Assembly: GCF_014879935.1 (NCBI RefSeq)
Contig: NZ_JACSRD010000146.1
Coordinates: 1 to 64,000, forward strand
Reading direction: 5' to 3'
DNA length: 64,000 nt
DNA from: Prosthecobacter sp.
GTDB lineage: Bacteria > Verrucomicrobiota > Verrucomicrobiia > Verrucomicrobiales > Verrucomicrobiaceae
Positions 38,905 to 50,600 of the stretch are shown piece by piece. Within the stretch, counting starts at the first letter, position 1, and the number at the start of each line of letters is the position of its first letter. The notes under the pieces are model-generated. The model was not told the DNA's origin. It saw nothing but the letters and a program-made list of their open reading frames with translations, and ran no database searches. The position numbers were made by a program, and so were the translations under genes.

Positions 38905-40259
38905 GCTTTCCACAAATCTTCACCGTAATTCCATCCTTCGCGAACAGGCTCTTTGATCCAGGAGTCGAATTCGGGGGCGTCTTTGACTTTCATGGCCGCG
39001 GCGTCCCATTCGATGGTTTTGCCGCTGCGGATGGCCAGCACGCCGACGTTCACGAGTTCGGTCAAAGGGCACGCGTAATCGAAATGGGAGCCGGCGTGCG
39101 GGATATCACCCCGGATGGCAGCAAAAAGCTCGCCAATCGGCTCCCCCGCAACCGAGCGCGGCAGCGGTTTGCGACGCAGCACATCGATGATCGGCGTCAT
39201 GCGTTCGCGAGGCCAGAGCTGCGGGCTTTGCACACGCATGCCTTCTGAGAAGAGCGTTTCCTTGCTGCCCTTCATGATCATGCCGTTGTCAGGCAGGCCT
39301 TTTTCCATGCCCGGCAGCGCCTCGGGCAGCAGGCCGCCCTCATACCAATGAATCTCCACCGGCGGCATCTCGCCACGTGCGGCGAAGTGGAAGATGATGT
39401 GCGATTTCGGCGCGGTGTAAGCCTTCAAATTGCCCGGCGTCTGCTCCACCACCTCCACCTTCTCCGGCATGCCGAGCTGCAACGCCCAGAATGGCGCATC
39501 AAGGCAGTGGCAGCCGATGTCGCCGAGCCCGCCGCAGCCATAGTTCCACCAGCCGCGCCAGAATTGCGGCAGGTATTGCGCGCTGTATTCCGCGTCGGCC
39601 ACGGGGCCCTGCCATTGCTTCCAATCGAGACCTTCCGGCACGGGCTCACTTTTGGGAATCTCCGTCGGAAACGTCTGTGCAAACCCCACCTTGCCCGAAG
39701 GACGGTCGGTCCAGCAATGCACCTCCTTCACCTCGCCGAGCACACCGGCCTCGAACCACTCCTTCACCAGGCGGATGCCTTCCCAGCAGTGGCCCTGGTT
39801 GCCCATCACCGTCTGCACGCCGTGCTTCTTCGCGGCCTTCTGCAGCGTGCGCACCTGCCAGATGTTGTGCGCGAGCGGCTTTTGCACAAAAACGTGCTTC
39901 TTCGCCTCCATCGCAGCCATCGCCGCCGCGAAGTGCGTGTGGTCCGGCGTCGAGATGAGCACGGCGTCGATCTCAGAGCCCTTCTTGTCCAGCATCTCGC
40001 GGAAGTCGGTGAACTTCGGGATCTTGGGATGCTTCTCCGCGATCACGCCCGCGCTGCGTGTCCCGAGTTTCCGCCAGTCCACATCACAAAAGGCGACGAT
40101 CTCCTCGTCACGCGCCCCGCTGACCGCACCATTGCCCATCTGCCCGATGCCGACGCAGGCCACGCGGATTTTCTGCTTCGAGTCTTGCGCCCGCAAAACG
40201 TTCGGCGCGGCGATGGCGCCCAGGGCGGCGGTTTGGAGGAAATGACGGCGGGTGGACAT
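38901..40259 (-). CDS. Gfo/Idh/MocA family oxidoreductase with Tat signal
   Basis: 'MSTRRHFLQTAALGAIAAPNVLRA', 'IRVACVGIGQMGNGAV', 'VFVQKPLAHNIWQVRTL', 'GCGGLGDIGCHCLDAPFWAL'. Confidence 0.9.
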   Translation of the reverse strand: MSTRRHFLQTAALGAIAAPNVLRAQDSKQKIRVACVGIGQMGNGAVSGARDEEIVAFCDVDWRKLGTRSAGVIAEKHPKIPKFTDFREMLDKKGSEIDAVLISTPDHTHFAAAMAAMEAKKHVFVQKPLAHNIWQVRTLQKAAKKHGVQTVMGNQGHCWEGIRLVKEWFEAGVLGEVKEVHCWTDRPSGKVGFAQTFPTEIPKSEPVPEGLDWKQWQGPVADAEYSAQYLPQFWRGWWNYGCGGLGDIGCHCLDAPFWALQLGMPEKVEVVEQTPGNLKAYTAPKSHIIFHFAARGEMPPVEIHWYEGGLLPEALPGMEKGLPDNGMIMKGSKETLFSEGMRVQSPQLWPRERMTPIIDVLRRKPLPRSVAGEPIGELFAAIRGDIPHAGSHFDYACPLTELVNVGVLAIRSGKTIEWDAAAMKVKDAPEFDSWIKEPVREGWNYGEDLWKA

Positions 40260-40360
40260 GGGAAGGCAAAACGCGGCATCGCGTCCCACATTACGTTGAA
40301 ATGCTCGTTGCTGCCTCACGGCTTCTGGCGACTGCTTCCTGATGCCCCGCAAAAGTCGCA

Positions 40361-40492
40361 TCAACGAGCCTGACATTCCCATTTGTGCTCGGGCGTGATG
40401 TCCTCGTAAAGTTTCTCCCGTGACTTCCTTTCGTTCGCCAAAGCATGCTGCCCCTGTTCGATCAACTCGGGCAGGTCGGGGGCTTCCAGCAT
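40361..40492 (-). pseudogene. Possible remnant of a Uma2 (DUF820)-type endonuclease N-terminus
   Basis: 'MLEAPDLPELIEQGQHALANERKSREKLYEDITPEHKWE' resembles Uma2 N-termini, then terminates. Confidence 0.3.
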
Positions 40493-40692
40493 GGCGTGGA
40501 GTGCGGCGGCGCTGATTCGATCATCGTGCACCACCCTTGGGAAACCGTTAAGAGGGCGCAAAACGCGTTGGCACCATTGTCCCGCGCCTGCTCAATGGCC
40601 TGCATGCTTTCTTCGGTCCCCAACGAGATGATCCTCGGCTCCGCGGCATGGTGGTCACGCTTTGACCGGCTTTGCTCAAGCCGTCCAGGCTT

Positions 40693-41159
40693 TCATTCGG
40701 ACCGGAAGCTCATCTGCTCCGCAGGCACATCCAGCCGGATGCGGGTGCCGTAGCCGAGTCCTTCTGTCCACGGCAGCAGCAGTTCGAGCACGTCCGGCGT
40801 CTGGAAATGCGTGGGTTTCGTGTCGGGATGCGGGAAGTAGATCCAGCCGCTCACGGGCGGCGCGTCTTCGCGATGCACCGCGACGTCAAAGAACGAAAAT
40901 CCTCCGCCGGGTCCTCCGGATGCCATTTCAACTGCCGGAACGTGTGCCGTGCCCTGCCGATCCGATAGCTGAAGGGCGCGATGCTCACGTTCAGCGTGCC
41001 TGGATAAAATGCGCCCAGATCCAGCCCCAGCGCCGCGAAATGCGGGAGCTGCATGCGAACGGTGCCGCCGGGATACTTGGGGTTTTCATTCAGACCGGAC
41101 GCGACGCGGTGGCCTGGGACGATGACGGCGGGGATCATGGGCTGAGTTGGTTGTCCCAT
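40693..41159 (-). pseudogene. Frameshifted gene for a small protein with resemblance to CTP-dependent riboflavin kinase (DUF120)-like domains
   Basis: Frame 1 'MGQPTQPMIPAVIVPGHRVASGLNENPKYPGGTVRMQLPHFAALGLDLGAFYPGTLNVSI...LKWHPEDPAEDF' continues in another frame as 'SFFDVAVHREDAPPVSGWIYFPHPDTKPTHFQTPDVLELLLPWTEGLGYGTRIRL'. One extra T in the TTTT run near 40896-40899 restores a single ORF. Confidence 0.6.
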
Positions 41160-41454
41160 GGACGAGGCTTCATCGTTTTGCGAGTGGAGTTCTGATGCCG
41201 ACCCTGGCGCGGGTTCCGGCTGGGGGTCAGGGGAAAAGAGGGGTGGTCTGGTGCGAGTTTCGCCGCAGGCACCCTCTGGAAGATCACTGAGCGCGTGGAC
41301 CGGGGCGGGGGAGGAGGTCTGTGGCTGTATTTTCCACGAAAGGCAGGACATTTGGGAATTCAGGCACGGCGAGGGAGCAGGGGTGGATTCGCTGCAAGGC
41401 CTTGAGGCTGAATGGATTACCGCGCATCAAGGCATAATTCTGAGATTGCGTGAA

Positions 41455-41470
41455 CTAAGTCACTACTTAG
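41455..41470. repeat. Small hairpin CTAAGT-CACT-ACTTAG upstream of the giant adhesin gene
   Basis: Perfect 6-bp stem, 4-nt loop. Confidence 0.5.
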
Positions 41471-41690
41471 AGCTTGGCTTTGGAGCGGGACTTGCTACAG
41501 ATGGCCGCCGGTAATTTCTGCTTTTCTGCCCATGTCCCGCATCCGCCTCTTTTCCCGCATGCTTCAACCGCGGTGCTTCCACCTCACGGGACAGCTTTGC
41601 GCCCGGGTTTCCTCCTGGCCGCAGAAAGCAGGTTTCCTGCGCCTTTTGATTCCCTCTGTTTGGTCCTGCTGCCTCAATCCTGCTCCTGCC

Positions 41691-44600
41691 ATGAACACTC
41701 GTTCCTCCCTCCTGCGCTCAACCCGCGCTCTGCTTAACGCCTTGGTTGCTCGAAGCCGGCTGCTGGTCGTGCTAACTCCAGTTTTGCTGGGAACCCTTTA
41801 TGCCGGCACAGCCGTTCAGTTCACGGCACCGGGCACTGTCAGGACCAATTTTACCGGGACAGTTGGGTTCACCTTCACGCCGTCTTCGTCAATTACTGTG
41901 ACACATGTGGGCTTCTGGGACAACGGTGACGACGGATTGGCGGTGAGCCATCAAGTCGGCATTTGGCAAAACACTGGATTAACGCTCCTGGCATCTGAGT
42001 CAGTTCCCTCAGGCACCACCGCGCCGCTGACGGGTGGGTTCAGATATGTCGAACTTTCCTCACCTTTGGTGCTGTCTGCGGGGGTGCTCTATCGTATCGG
42101 GGCGAGCGTGGAAAGTTCTGATGGCTTTTGTCAGGATCCCACGGGGTTCACATCGGACTCTAAGGTCGGATATGCCAACAGTGCCTATGAAACAGCGCCT
42201 TTTGGCTTTCCCGGCAGCAACGCCAATCCCACCATCGGTTTTTTTGGGGTCAACTTTGTATTCGTTGCTTCCCCGACAGTGACAGGCATCACCCCAAACT
42301 CCGGTAGCACGGTGGGTGGCACGAGTGTGACAATTAGCGGCACGGAGTTGACTGGTGCGACGGCCGTGAAGTTCGGTGGCACGGATGCCCAGGCATTCAC
42401 GGTTGACAGCGCCACGCAGATCACGGCTACGACACCTGCCCATGGTGTCGGAGCAGTCAGTGTTCAAGTGACGACGCCCGGCGGCACCAATGCGGCGAAC
42501 ACCCTGTTCACCTACGTGAACTTTGCTCCGACTGACATCGCTCTTTCGTCCTCCAGCATCGCTGAGAACAACGCGCTTGGAGCCACGGTGGGCATGCTGA
42601 GCGCCACGGATGCCGATGCTGGCCAGACGCACACCTTCAGCCTCGTGACCGGCACGGGAGACACGGACAACAGCAGTTTCGACATCACCGGCAGCACCCT
42701 GACCCTCAATGGCAGCGCCAATTATGAATCCAAGAACAGCTACAGCATCCGGGTGCAGGCCAATGATGGCAATGGCGGAACGTTTCAGAAACAGTTCACG
42801 GTAACTGTGACCGACTTGAACGAGGCGCCGGTGATCACCAGCAACGGTGGCGGGGCGGCGGACAGCGTCACTGTGGCTGAGAACACGACTGCAGTGACCA
42901 CCGTGGTGGCCACGGACCCTGAGGTGCCGGCCACGCAGACGCTGACGTATTCCAAATCGGGAACGGATGCCGCATTCTTCACGATCAACAGCAGCACGGG
43001 GGTGCTCAGTTTCACCAGCGCGCCGAACTATGAAAGCCCGTCGGATGCTGGAAACAACAACGTGTACAATGTGACCGTCACGGCGACGGACAACGGCACA
43101 GGGACGCTGAGCGATTCACAAGATCTGGCGGTGACGGTGACGAATGTGAACGAGGCACCAAGCTTCGCCAAGGGCGCGGATCAGTTGCTTCCCAGCAATA
43201 CGAACAGCCTGCAAACGGTGACCAACTGGGCTACGGCCATCGACGACGGCGACAGCACGGTGACTCAGGGGCTGACCTTCAACGTCAGCAACAACAACGC
43301 CGGCCTTTTCACGACGGCACCCTCCATCAGCAGCAGCGGCACGCTGACCTACACCCCCAGTGGCACCGCGGGCACGGCGACGGTGACGGTGTCCTTGACT
43401 GATGACAACACGATCAACGGCAACCCGGCGCTGACGACCGCGGACCAGACCTTCACCATCACAGTGGAGGTGGTGGCGGACTACACCGTGTCCACGGCGG
43501 GCAATGCTGTCGTGATCACTGACAACAGCGGCAACGCGGACACGCTGTCCATCAGCGAACCCAGCGCGGGGAACATCAACTTTGCCGCCACAGGCCGCAC
43601 CTTCAGTGTCAACGGCGGGCTCAATCTCACGGGTGCCTCGGGCAGCCTTGCCCTCGCCGGTGTGACCAGCATCACGGTCAACGCCGGGGCGGGTGCGGAT
43701 GCCATCAGTGTGGGTGCCTTCACCGGCACGCTGCCGAGCCTCACTCTGAATGGCGGCATCGGCGACGACACCGTGAATTTCAACGGCGACATTACCTTTG
43801 CTTCCGGTGCGAGCCTGGACGTGGACCTGCAGAACGACAATGTCACACCAGGCACGGACGCTGTGATTGTGGCGGCCAATGCGAACGTGATCACCGCCGG
43901 CTCGGGCACTGTGGCGGTCAAGGTCAGCAAGAACATCGCGCTGGCCAGCGGGTCGAGCTTTGAAACGGTGGATGGTGGCATCACGCTGGAGGCCAATCAG
44001 CAGGGGACGCCAACAAGTGGCGGCTTTGTGGGTGTGGATGTCAGCAACGGCCTGGTCCGTTCGACCGGCACAGGAGTGGTTTCTGTTCTGGGCAAAGGCG
44101 GCAGCACAGGGAACGACCAGATCGGTGTACGCGTGCATGCTGGCGGCGACATCATTGGCGGCACGAGCGGCACCCTGACGGTCATCGGTGCTGGTGGCGC
44201 TTCGACTGGCACGGGTAACGCGGGTGTCAATGTAAACGGCAGTGGTTCCACGATCACAGCTCTCGGTGCGCATGTGCAGGTCACGGGCACGGGTGGAGGG
44301 GGTACATATAGCATGGGACTTGACCTCTATAGCTCGCCCCAAATCACCTCAACGGGAGCGGGCAATCTCACGATCACTGGCAATGGCGGGCTCAACCCTG
44401 CTGCTGGTGCGTTCAATCATGGCATCATCATGAGCGCAACCACGTTTGCCTCGACCGGAGGCAACATCAGCGTGACCGGCAACGGTGGTTCTGGTTCAAA
44501 TGCCAGCGGAGACTTCACCGGGATTCAAATGGACGACAGCACGATTACCTCAAGTGGTAGCGGCTCGGTGACGGTGAATGCCACAGCAGGAACAGCAGCA

Positions 44601-47600
44601 ACGTCGCAAACCACCATTGGCCTGGATATCCGGTTCACCTCACAAATCACCTCCTCTGGAGGCGATGTCAGCGTCACGGGCACGGGTGGCAACACGAGTG
44701 GCTCATCGACAGGTGCGGGCGCTGGCGTGCGACTCATCGGCAATGGCACGATCACGGCGGGCGGGACGGGTTCAGTCAGTGTCACCGGCGCGGGTGTGGG
44801 GGGCTCTGCCGCTGGCCATGAAGGCATCGTGATCAATGGTTCTGGCTTGAATTCGAATCTGGCGCGCATCGGTGCCGCCAATGGCGCGACGACGTTGACC
44901 GCTACCTCGGGCAACAGCGCCAGTCATGCCTTGGTGGTCGGGAGTTCCAACGCCGGGCGTATCACCACTGGCAACAACAATCCGATCATCATCAACGCCG
45001 ACAGCATTAACTTTGCTGGCTCTGCCATTGTTTCCAGCGGTACGGCCCCGACGACCATCAACACCCGCACAGCAGGCACCTTGATCAACCTCGGCGGCGC
45101 TGACGTGCTCTCAGGCAGTCCCCTCACTCTCGGACTTACGGACGCTGAACTGGATACGATCACCGCCAGCACGCTCATCATCGGCAGTGCCAGCAGCGGA
45201 AATGTGACCGTGAGCGCGGCCATCAGCCCAGCCAGCTATGCGACTTTGGACATCCAAAAAGGAGTCACCTTCTCCGCTACTGGCGGATTCGCCTCGGATG
45301 TGACTTCGATGGCCGTGTTTGAGAAGATGAAGGCCAACGGTGCCGTGGTCATCAACACCAGCGCCACGCTGACGGCGACCGCCCTCGGCGGCTATGTCCC
45401 CACCCAGTCGGATTCGTTCACGATCCTCGACAACATCTCCGCCAGCACGACGACGGGTAATTTCAGCGGCAAGTCCGAGGGCACGCTGGTCGCCATCGGT
45501 GGCACCAACCGCGCCATCACCTACACCGGGGGCACTGGCAATGATGTGGTGTTCACCTCCCTGGCACCGACGCTCACCACTCCCACCAGCACGGCACTGG
45601 CGGCTCTCACGGCCACGCTGGGCGGCAATGTCACGAGTGATGGTGGTGCCGATGTCACCGCACGGGGGGTGGTCTATTCGGTCACCACCACCAATGGCGA
45701 TCCCCAGATCGGGGGGACGGGAGTCACCACGGTCACAGGGACCGGGACCACGGGCGTGTTCACCGTCGATGTCAGCAGCCTTTCAGCGAGCACCGGCTAC
45801 ACCTATGCCGCCTATGCTACCAATGCGGCAGGCACCAGCTACAGTGCCACAGGCACCTTCACCACGACGGGTGACTTTGCTCCCACGCCGGGTGTCCCGG
45901 TCCATTACAGCGATGTGATCGGCGGCTCAGGTCCCGTCAAGATCACGGGAGGTGGCGAACTAGTGCTCAGCGGCGCCAACACCTACACGGGAAACACGCT
46001 GGTGCAGAACGGCAAGGTGTCCATCAACTCCGTCGCCCCCGGCTCGGCTCCGCAGCCCCTCGGCCGGTCAACCGACGTGCACCTGGGCGTGGCGGGCGCC
46101 TCCTCCGGCACGCTGGTTTACACCGGCGGCGCAGGCACTTTGGACAAGCACATCAGCGCCTTGGGCAATGGCTCTGACACCATCCAGAACTCCGGCAGTG
46201 GTCTGCTCACTCTCTCTGGGACGCTCACGAAAACAGGCACCACGCTCACCTTGAAGGGCGGCGCCTCTGGCATCCGGGTGACCGGCGCGATCACGGGCAA
46301 CACGGGTAGCCGGAACTCCGACCTGGTCATTGACGGTGGCACCACCACGCTGGCCAGCGCAAACACCTACAACGGCCCCACTTACATCATCAACGGCGGC
46401 ACGCTGAACGCGGACGCGGTGGACGCCCTTCCCACCAGCCCGGCGCGTTCGGACATCCTGATGGACCAGACCGGCACGGGCGGCTCCACGCTGGCCCTCG
46501 GCGTCAGCCAGTCGGTATTCTCCCTCACCGGGGCTGCCACCTCCTCCCTGAACCTCAATGCGAACTCGCTGACGGTGGGGGACGCCTCCGGCAGCAGCAC
46601 CTTTGCCGGCGTGATCAGCGGCGTCGGCGGCAGCCTCATCAAGGATGGGGCCAGTGAGCTGACCCTCACAGGAGCGAACACCTACACTGGTGGTACGACG
46701 GTGAGTGCCGGAACGATTGTCCTGGGCAACCAGGACGGCTTCGGCACAGGAACCGTGACCCTCGCCGACGGGGTCACATTCCGCACGGCCAATTTTGAGG
46801 GGAACAGCGCGGCGGGAGCTCTTCCGAACGACTTCGTGCTCAGTGGCGGGACGGTGAACGTGGATGTCAGCTTCGCGACCGGCAAGGACATCTGGATCAA
46901 CACGTCGGTATCAGGGACTGGCGGCCTGTCAGTGTCGGGCTCAGGACGAGATCCTGGATTGATGCTCTCTGGTGCCAAGACTTTCAGTGGCGGCGTCACG
47001 ATCGGCAGCGACAGCCGGGTGACGATTGATCACAACTCCTCCCTGGGAACGGGCGGCCTGCAAATCAGTGGCGGTACAGGCACCCTGCGAGTGGCTGGCA
47101 ATGTTTCAGGAGTGGCCAACGACATCTCCGTCGCCAGCGGGGCGATTCTCGGCGCCGTGGTGGACAGCGGCCTGACGGGCGTGCTGTCCGGGGTGATCAG
47201 CGGCTCCGGCGGTGGTCTGACCAAGAGCGGCGATGGCACCCTGGCTCTGAGCGGAGCGAACACCTACACGGGAGACACGACGATCAGCGCGGGCACCCTT
47301 CAGATCAACAATGGCGGCTCGCTTTCCACCAGCAGCGCGATCATCAACAACGCCACCCTGACCTTCAACCGCAGCACGGACATCACGCAGGGAACGCACT
47401 TTGCCAGTGTGATCAGTGGCACCGGTGCGGTGAGGAAGTCTGGCAGCGGCATCCTCGTGCTCACGGGAGCGAACACCTACACGGGCTCCACGATCATCAG
47501 TGGAGGCACGCTGCAGATCGGCAATGGCGGCACCACCGGCTCGCTTTCCACCAGCAGTGCGATCACCAACAACGCGACTTTAGTCTTCAATCGCAGCGAC

Positions 47601-50600
47601 ACGATCACGCAGGGCGCCGACTTCAACAGTGTCATCGGTGGCAGCGGCGGGACAGTGACGCAGTCGGGCAGCGGTACGTTGGTGTTCAATGGAAACAACA
47701 CCTACACGGGTGCCACGACAGTGAGCACGGGCGTGTTGAACATCCGGCACGCGAACGCTTTGGGCACGACGGCGGCGGGCACGAGCGTGACCTCTGGGGC
47801 TGCGTTGCAGATCCAGGGCGGCATCACCACCGGAGCGGAGGCCTTGACCCTGAACGGCACGGGCGTGAGTACCACCGGTGCTCTGCGCAATATCAGCGGC
47901 AACAATGACTTTGCGGGTCTGGTGACGCTGGGCAGCGCGACGCGGATCAACTCGGACTCCTCGGGTGAAACATTGACCCTGAGCAACACGGGCACGATCA
48001 CCGGTACTTTTGGATTGACCGTTGGTGGCGCAGGAAACACGACGATCGCCAGCATCATTGGAACCGACAGCGGAACCCTGACCAAGGATGGCGCGGGGAC
48101 GCTGACTCTCACGGCCGCGAACACTTACACGGGAACGACAACGATCAGCGCAGGCACCCTGGCCCTCAGTGGCAGCGGCCGCCTTTCCAACAGTTCCGCT
48201 GTCTCGGTTTCTGGCGGCACTTTCGACATCGGCAGCGTGAGCGACACGGTGGGAGCGGTGACCTTGGGTTCAGGCAGCATCACCGGCAGCACGGGGGTGC
48301 TGACGGGATCGAGCTACGCCGTGGCCTCCGGCAGTGTGAGCGCGATCCTGGGCGGTTCCGGAGTGGCTCTGACGAAGACGACGGCCAGCACGGTCACGCT
48401 CTCCGGAGTGAATACTTACACCGGGGCGACCACCATCAGTGCAGGCACCCTGGCCCTGAGCGGGGCGGGGGCGTTGTCCGACAGCACCGCCGTGAATCTG
48501 ACCGGAGCGACCGGTGTTTTTGACATCTCCGGCATCACGGCGTCTGGCGAGACCGTCGGCTCACTGGCCGGCGTGGCCTCGTCTTCGGTGGTGATCACCG
48601 GGAAGACGCTGACCGCAGGTGGAACGAATGCCAACACGACCTTCGCCGGTGTGATCAGCGGCGTTGGCGGGGCGCTGACGAAAGCGGGGGCCGGCGAGCT
48701 CACCCTGAGCGGAGCCAACACCTACTCTGGCAACACGACGATCGATGGTGGGGCGATCTTCATCAACCATGCCACGGCGATCGGTTCCGGAGCCTTGGTG
48801 GCCGGTGCAACGGCCCGGATCGACAACACATCGGGGAGCGCCATCACTCTTTCGAACAACAACAACGTGACCCTGAGCGGTGGCAGCCTGACCTTCACCG
48901 GTTCCAATAATCTGAGCTTCGGCTCGGGCGTCCTGACCATCAGCGGCAATAACCGCACGATCACCACCGATGGAGGTGTGCTGACCTTTGGTGGCATTGA
49001 TGCCGCTGGCTCCAGCCCCACGACGCGGAGCCTGACGAAGAGCGGAACGGGCACGCTGGTCATCACCGGTGCGGCTGGTGCCAATTTCCAAGGAGGATTC
49101 ATCCACGATGACGGAACGCTGATCCTTGGAAACAAGGCGTCTTTGGGCACCGGGGCGCTGACGATGCAGGGAGGCATACTTCAGGCCTCCACCGACCTGG
49201 ATGGGGCCAATGCGCTCACGGTTTCCGGCTGGAGCCTGGCAGCCAGTTCCAACTTCAGTGGGAACAGCAGCATCACGCTCGGAAACAGTACCGTTGGCAT
49301 GGGGGCCAGCCGTTCGATTTTCAATGACATCACCGCAGGAAAGGCCCTGACACTGGGTGCCTTCGCGATTTCCAGTGACTCGACTTCGCAAACCCTGACC
49401 ATCAGCGGGAGCGGGGCGACCACAGTGAATGGAGTCATCAGCAATGGCGGCACCTCGACGGGCAGCGCCCTGACCAAGAACGGAACGGGGGTGCTGACCT
49501 TGACGGCCGCCAATACGTATGCCGGTGCGACGACCATCACCGCTGGCACTCTGGCCTTGAGCGGTGCGGGTGCCCTTTCCGACAGCTCTGCGGTGAATTT
49601 GAACGGGGCTACAGCGGTGTTTGACATCTCCGGCATCACGGCTGCAAGCGAGTCCGTGGGCTCGCTGGCGGGTGTGGTGAGTTCGTCAGCGGTCCTGGGT
49701 GCCAAAACCCTGACCGCAGGCGGCAACGATGGCACCACCAGCTTTGCCGGGGTGATCAGTGGAACTGACGGCAGCCTGACCAAAGCGGGCACCGGAACCT
49801 TGACGCTGTCTGTAACGAACACGTTCACAGGCACGACGACGGTGAGCGCCGGAACGCTGTCGATCACCGGCAGCATCAATAACTCGGCCACCATTGCGGT
49901 GAATGGGGGCCTGCTTTCGACCAACGGTGCCAACAAACTGGCCGATACGGCGGCGGTGACGGTGTCAGGTGGTACTCTCACGGTGGGTGGGGCGGACACG
50001 GTTGGAACGCTGACAACCAGTGGCAGCGGCAGCACGATCGGCGGTTCGGCCACGTTGACGGCATTGACTTATGCCCTGGGTGGCACCGGCACGACCGTAA
50101 CGGGCAACCTGGGAGCGGGAACGATCAACAGCAGCGGCACAGTGGCGCTGAACGGAACGGCGGCGGCGGCGACGGTGAACGTCACCGCTGGAGCGCTGAC
50201 GCTGGGAGCCAGCAGCGCGATCAACAGCGCCACGGTCGTGGCCATCAGCGGTGGCAGCCTGACTCTGGGAGCCTCCAACCAGATCGGCGACGCGGCGGTG
50301 ACGGTTTCCAGCACGGGCACCCTGGCCTTGGGAACCAACAGTGACACGGTCGCCTCGGTCAGCCTGACCGGGACAGGCAGCATCACCGGCAGCACCGGGG
50401 TGCTGACCAGCACGGCGGCCTACGACATGCAGGCAGGCAGCGTGAGCGCGATTTTGGGCGGCACGGCCGGGCTGAACAAGACCACGACAGGGACAGTGAC
50501 CCTGAGCGGAGCGAACACCTACACCGGCACGACCCAGATCAGCGCGGGAACGCTGGCCTTGAGCGGGTCGGGTGCCCTCTCCAACAGTTCATCCGTGATC

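Noticed and set aside
41158-41514. 118-aa plus-strand ORF upstream of the giant adhesin
   Set aside because: Low-complexity composition, antisense to the frameshifted DUF120-like gene region, no motif; not supported as coding.
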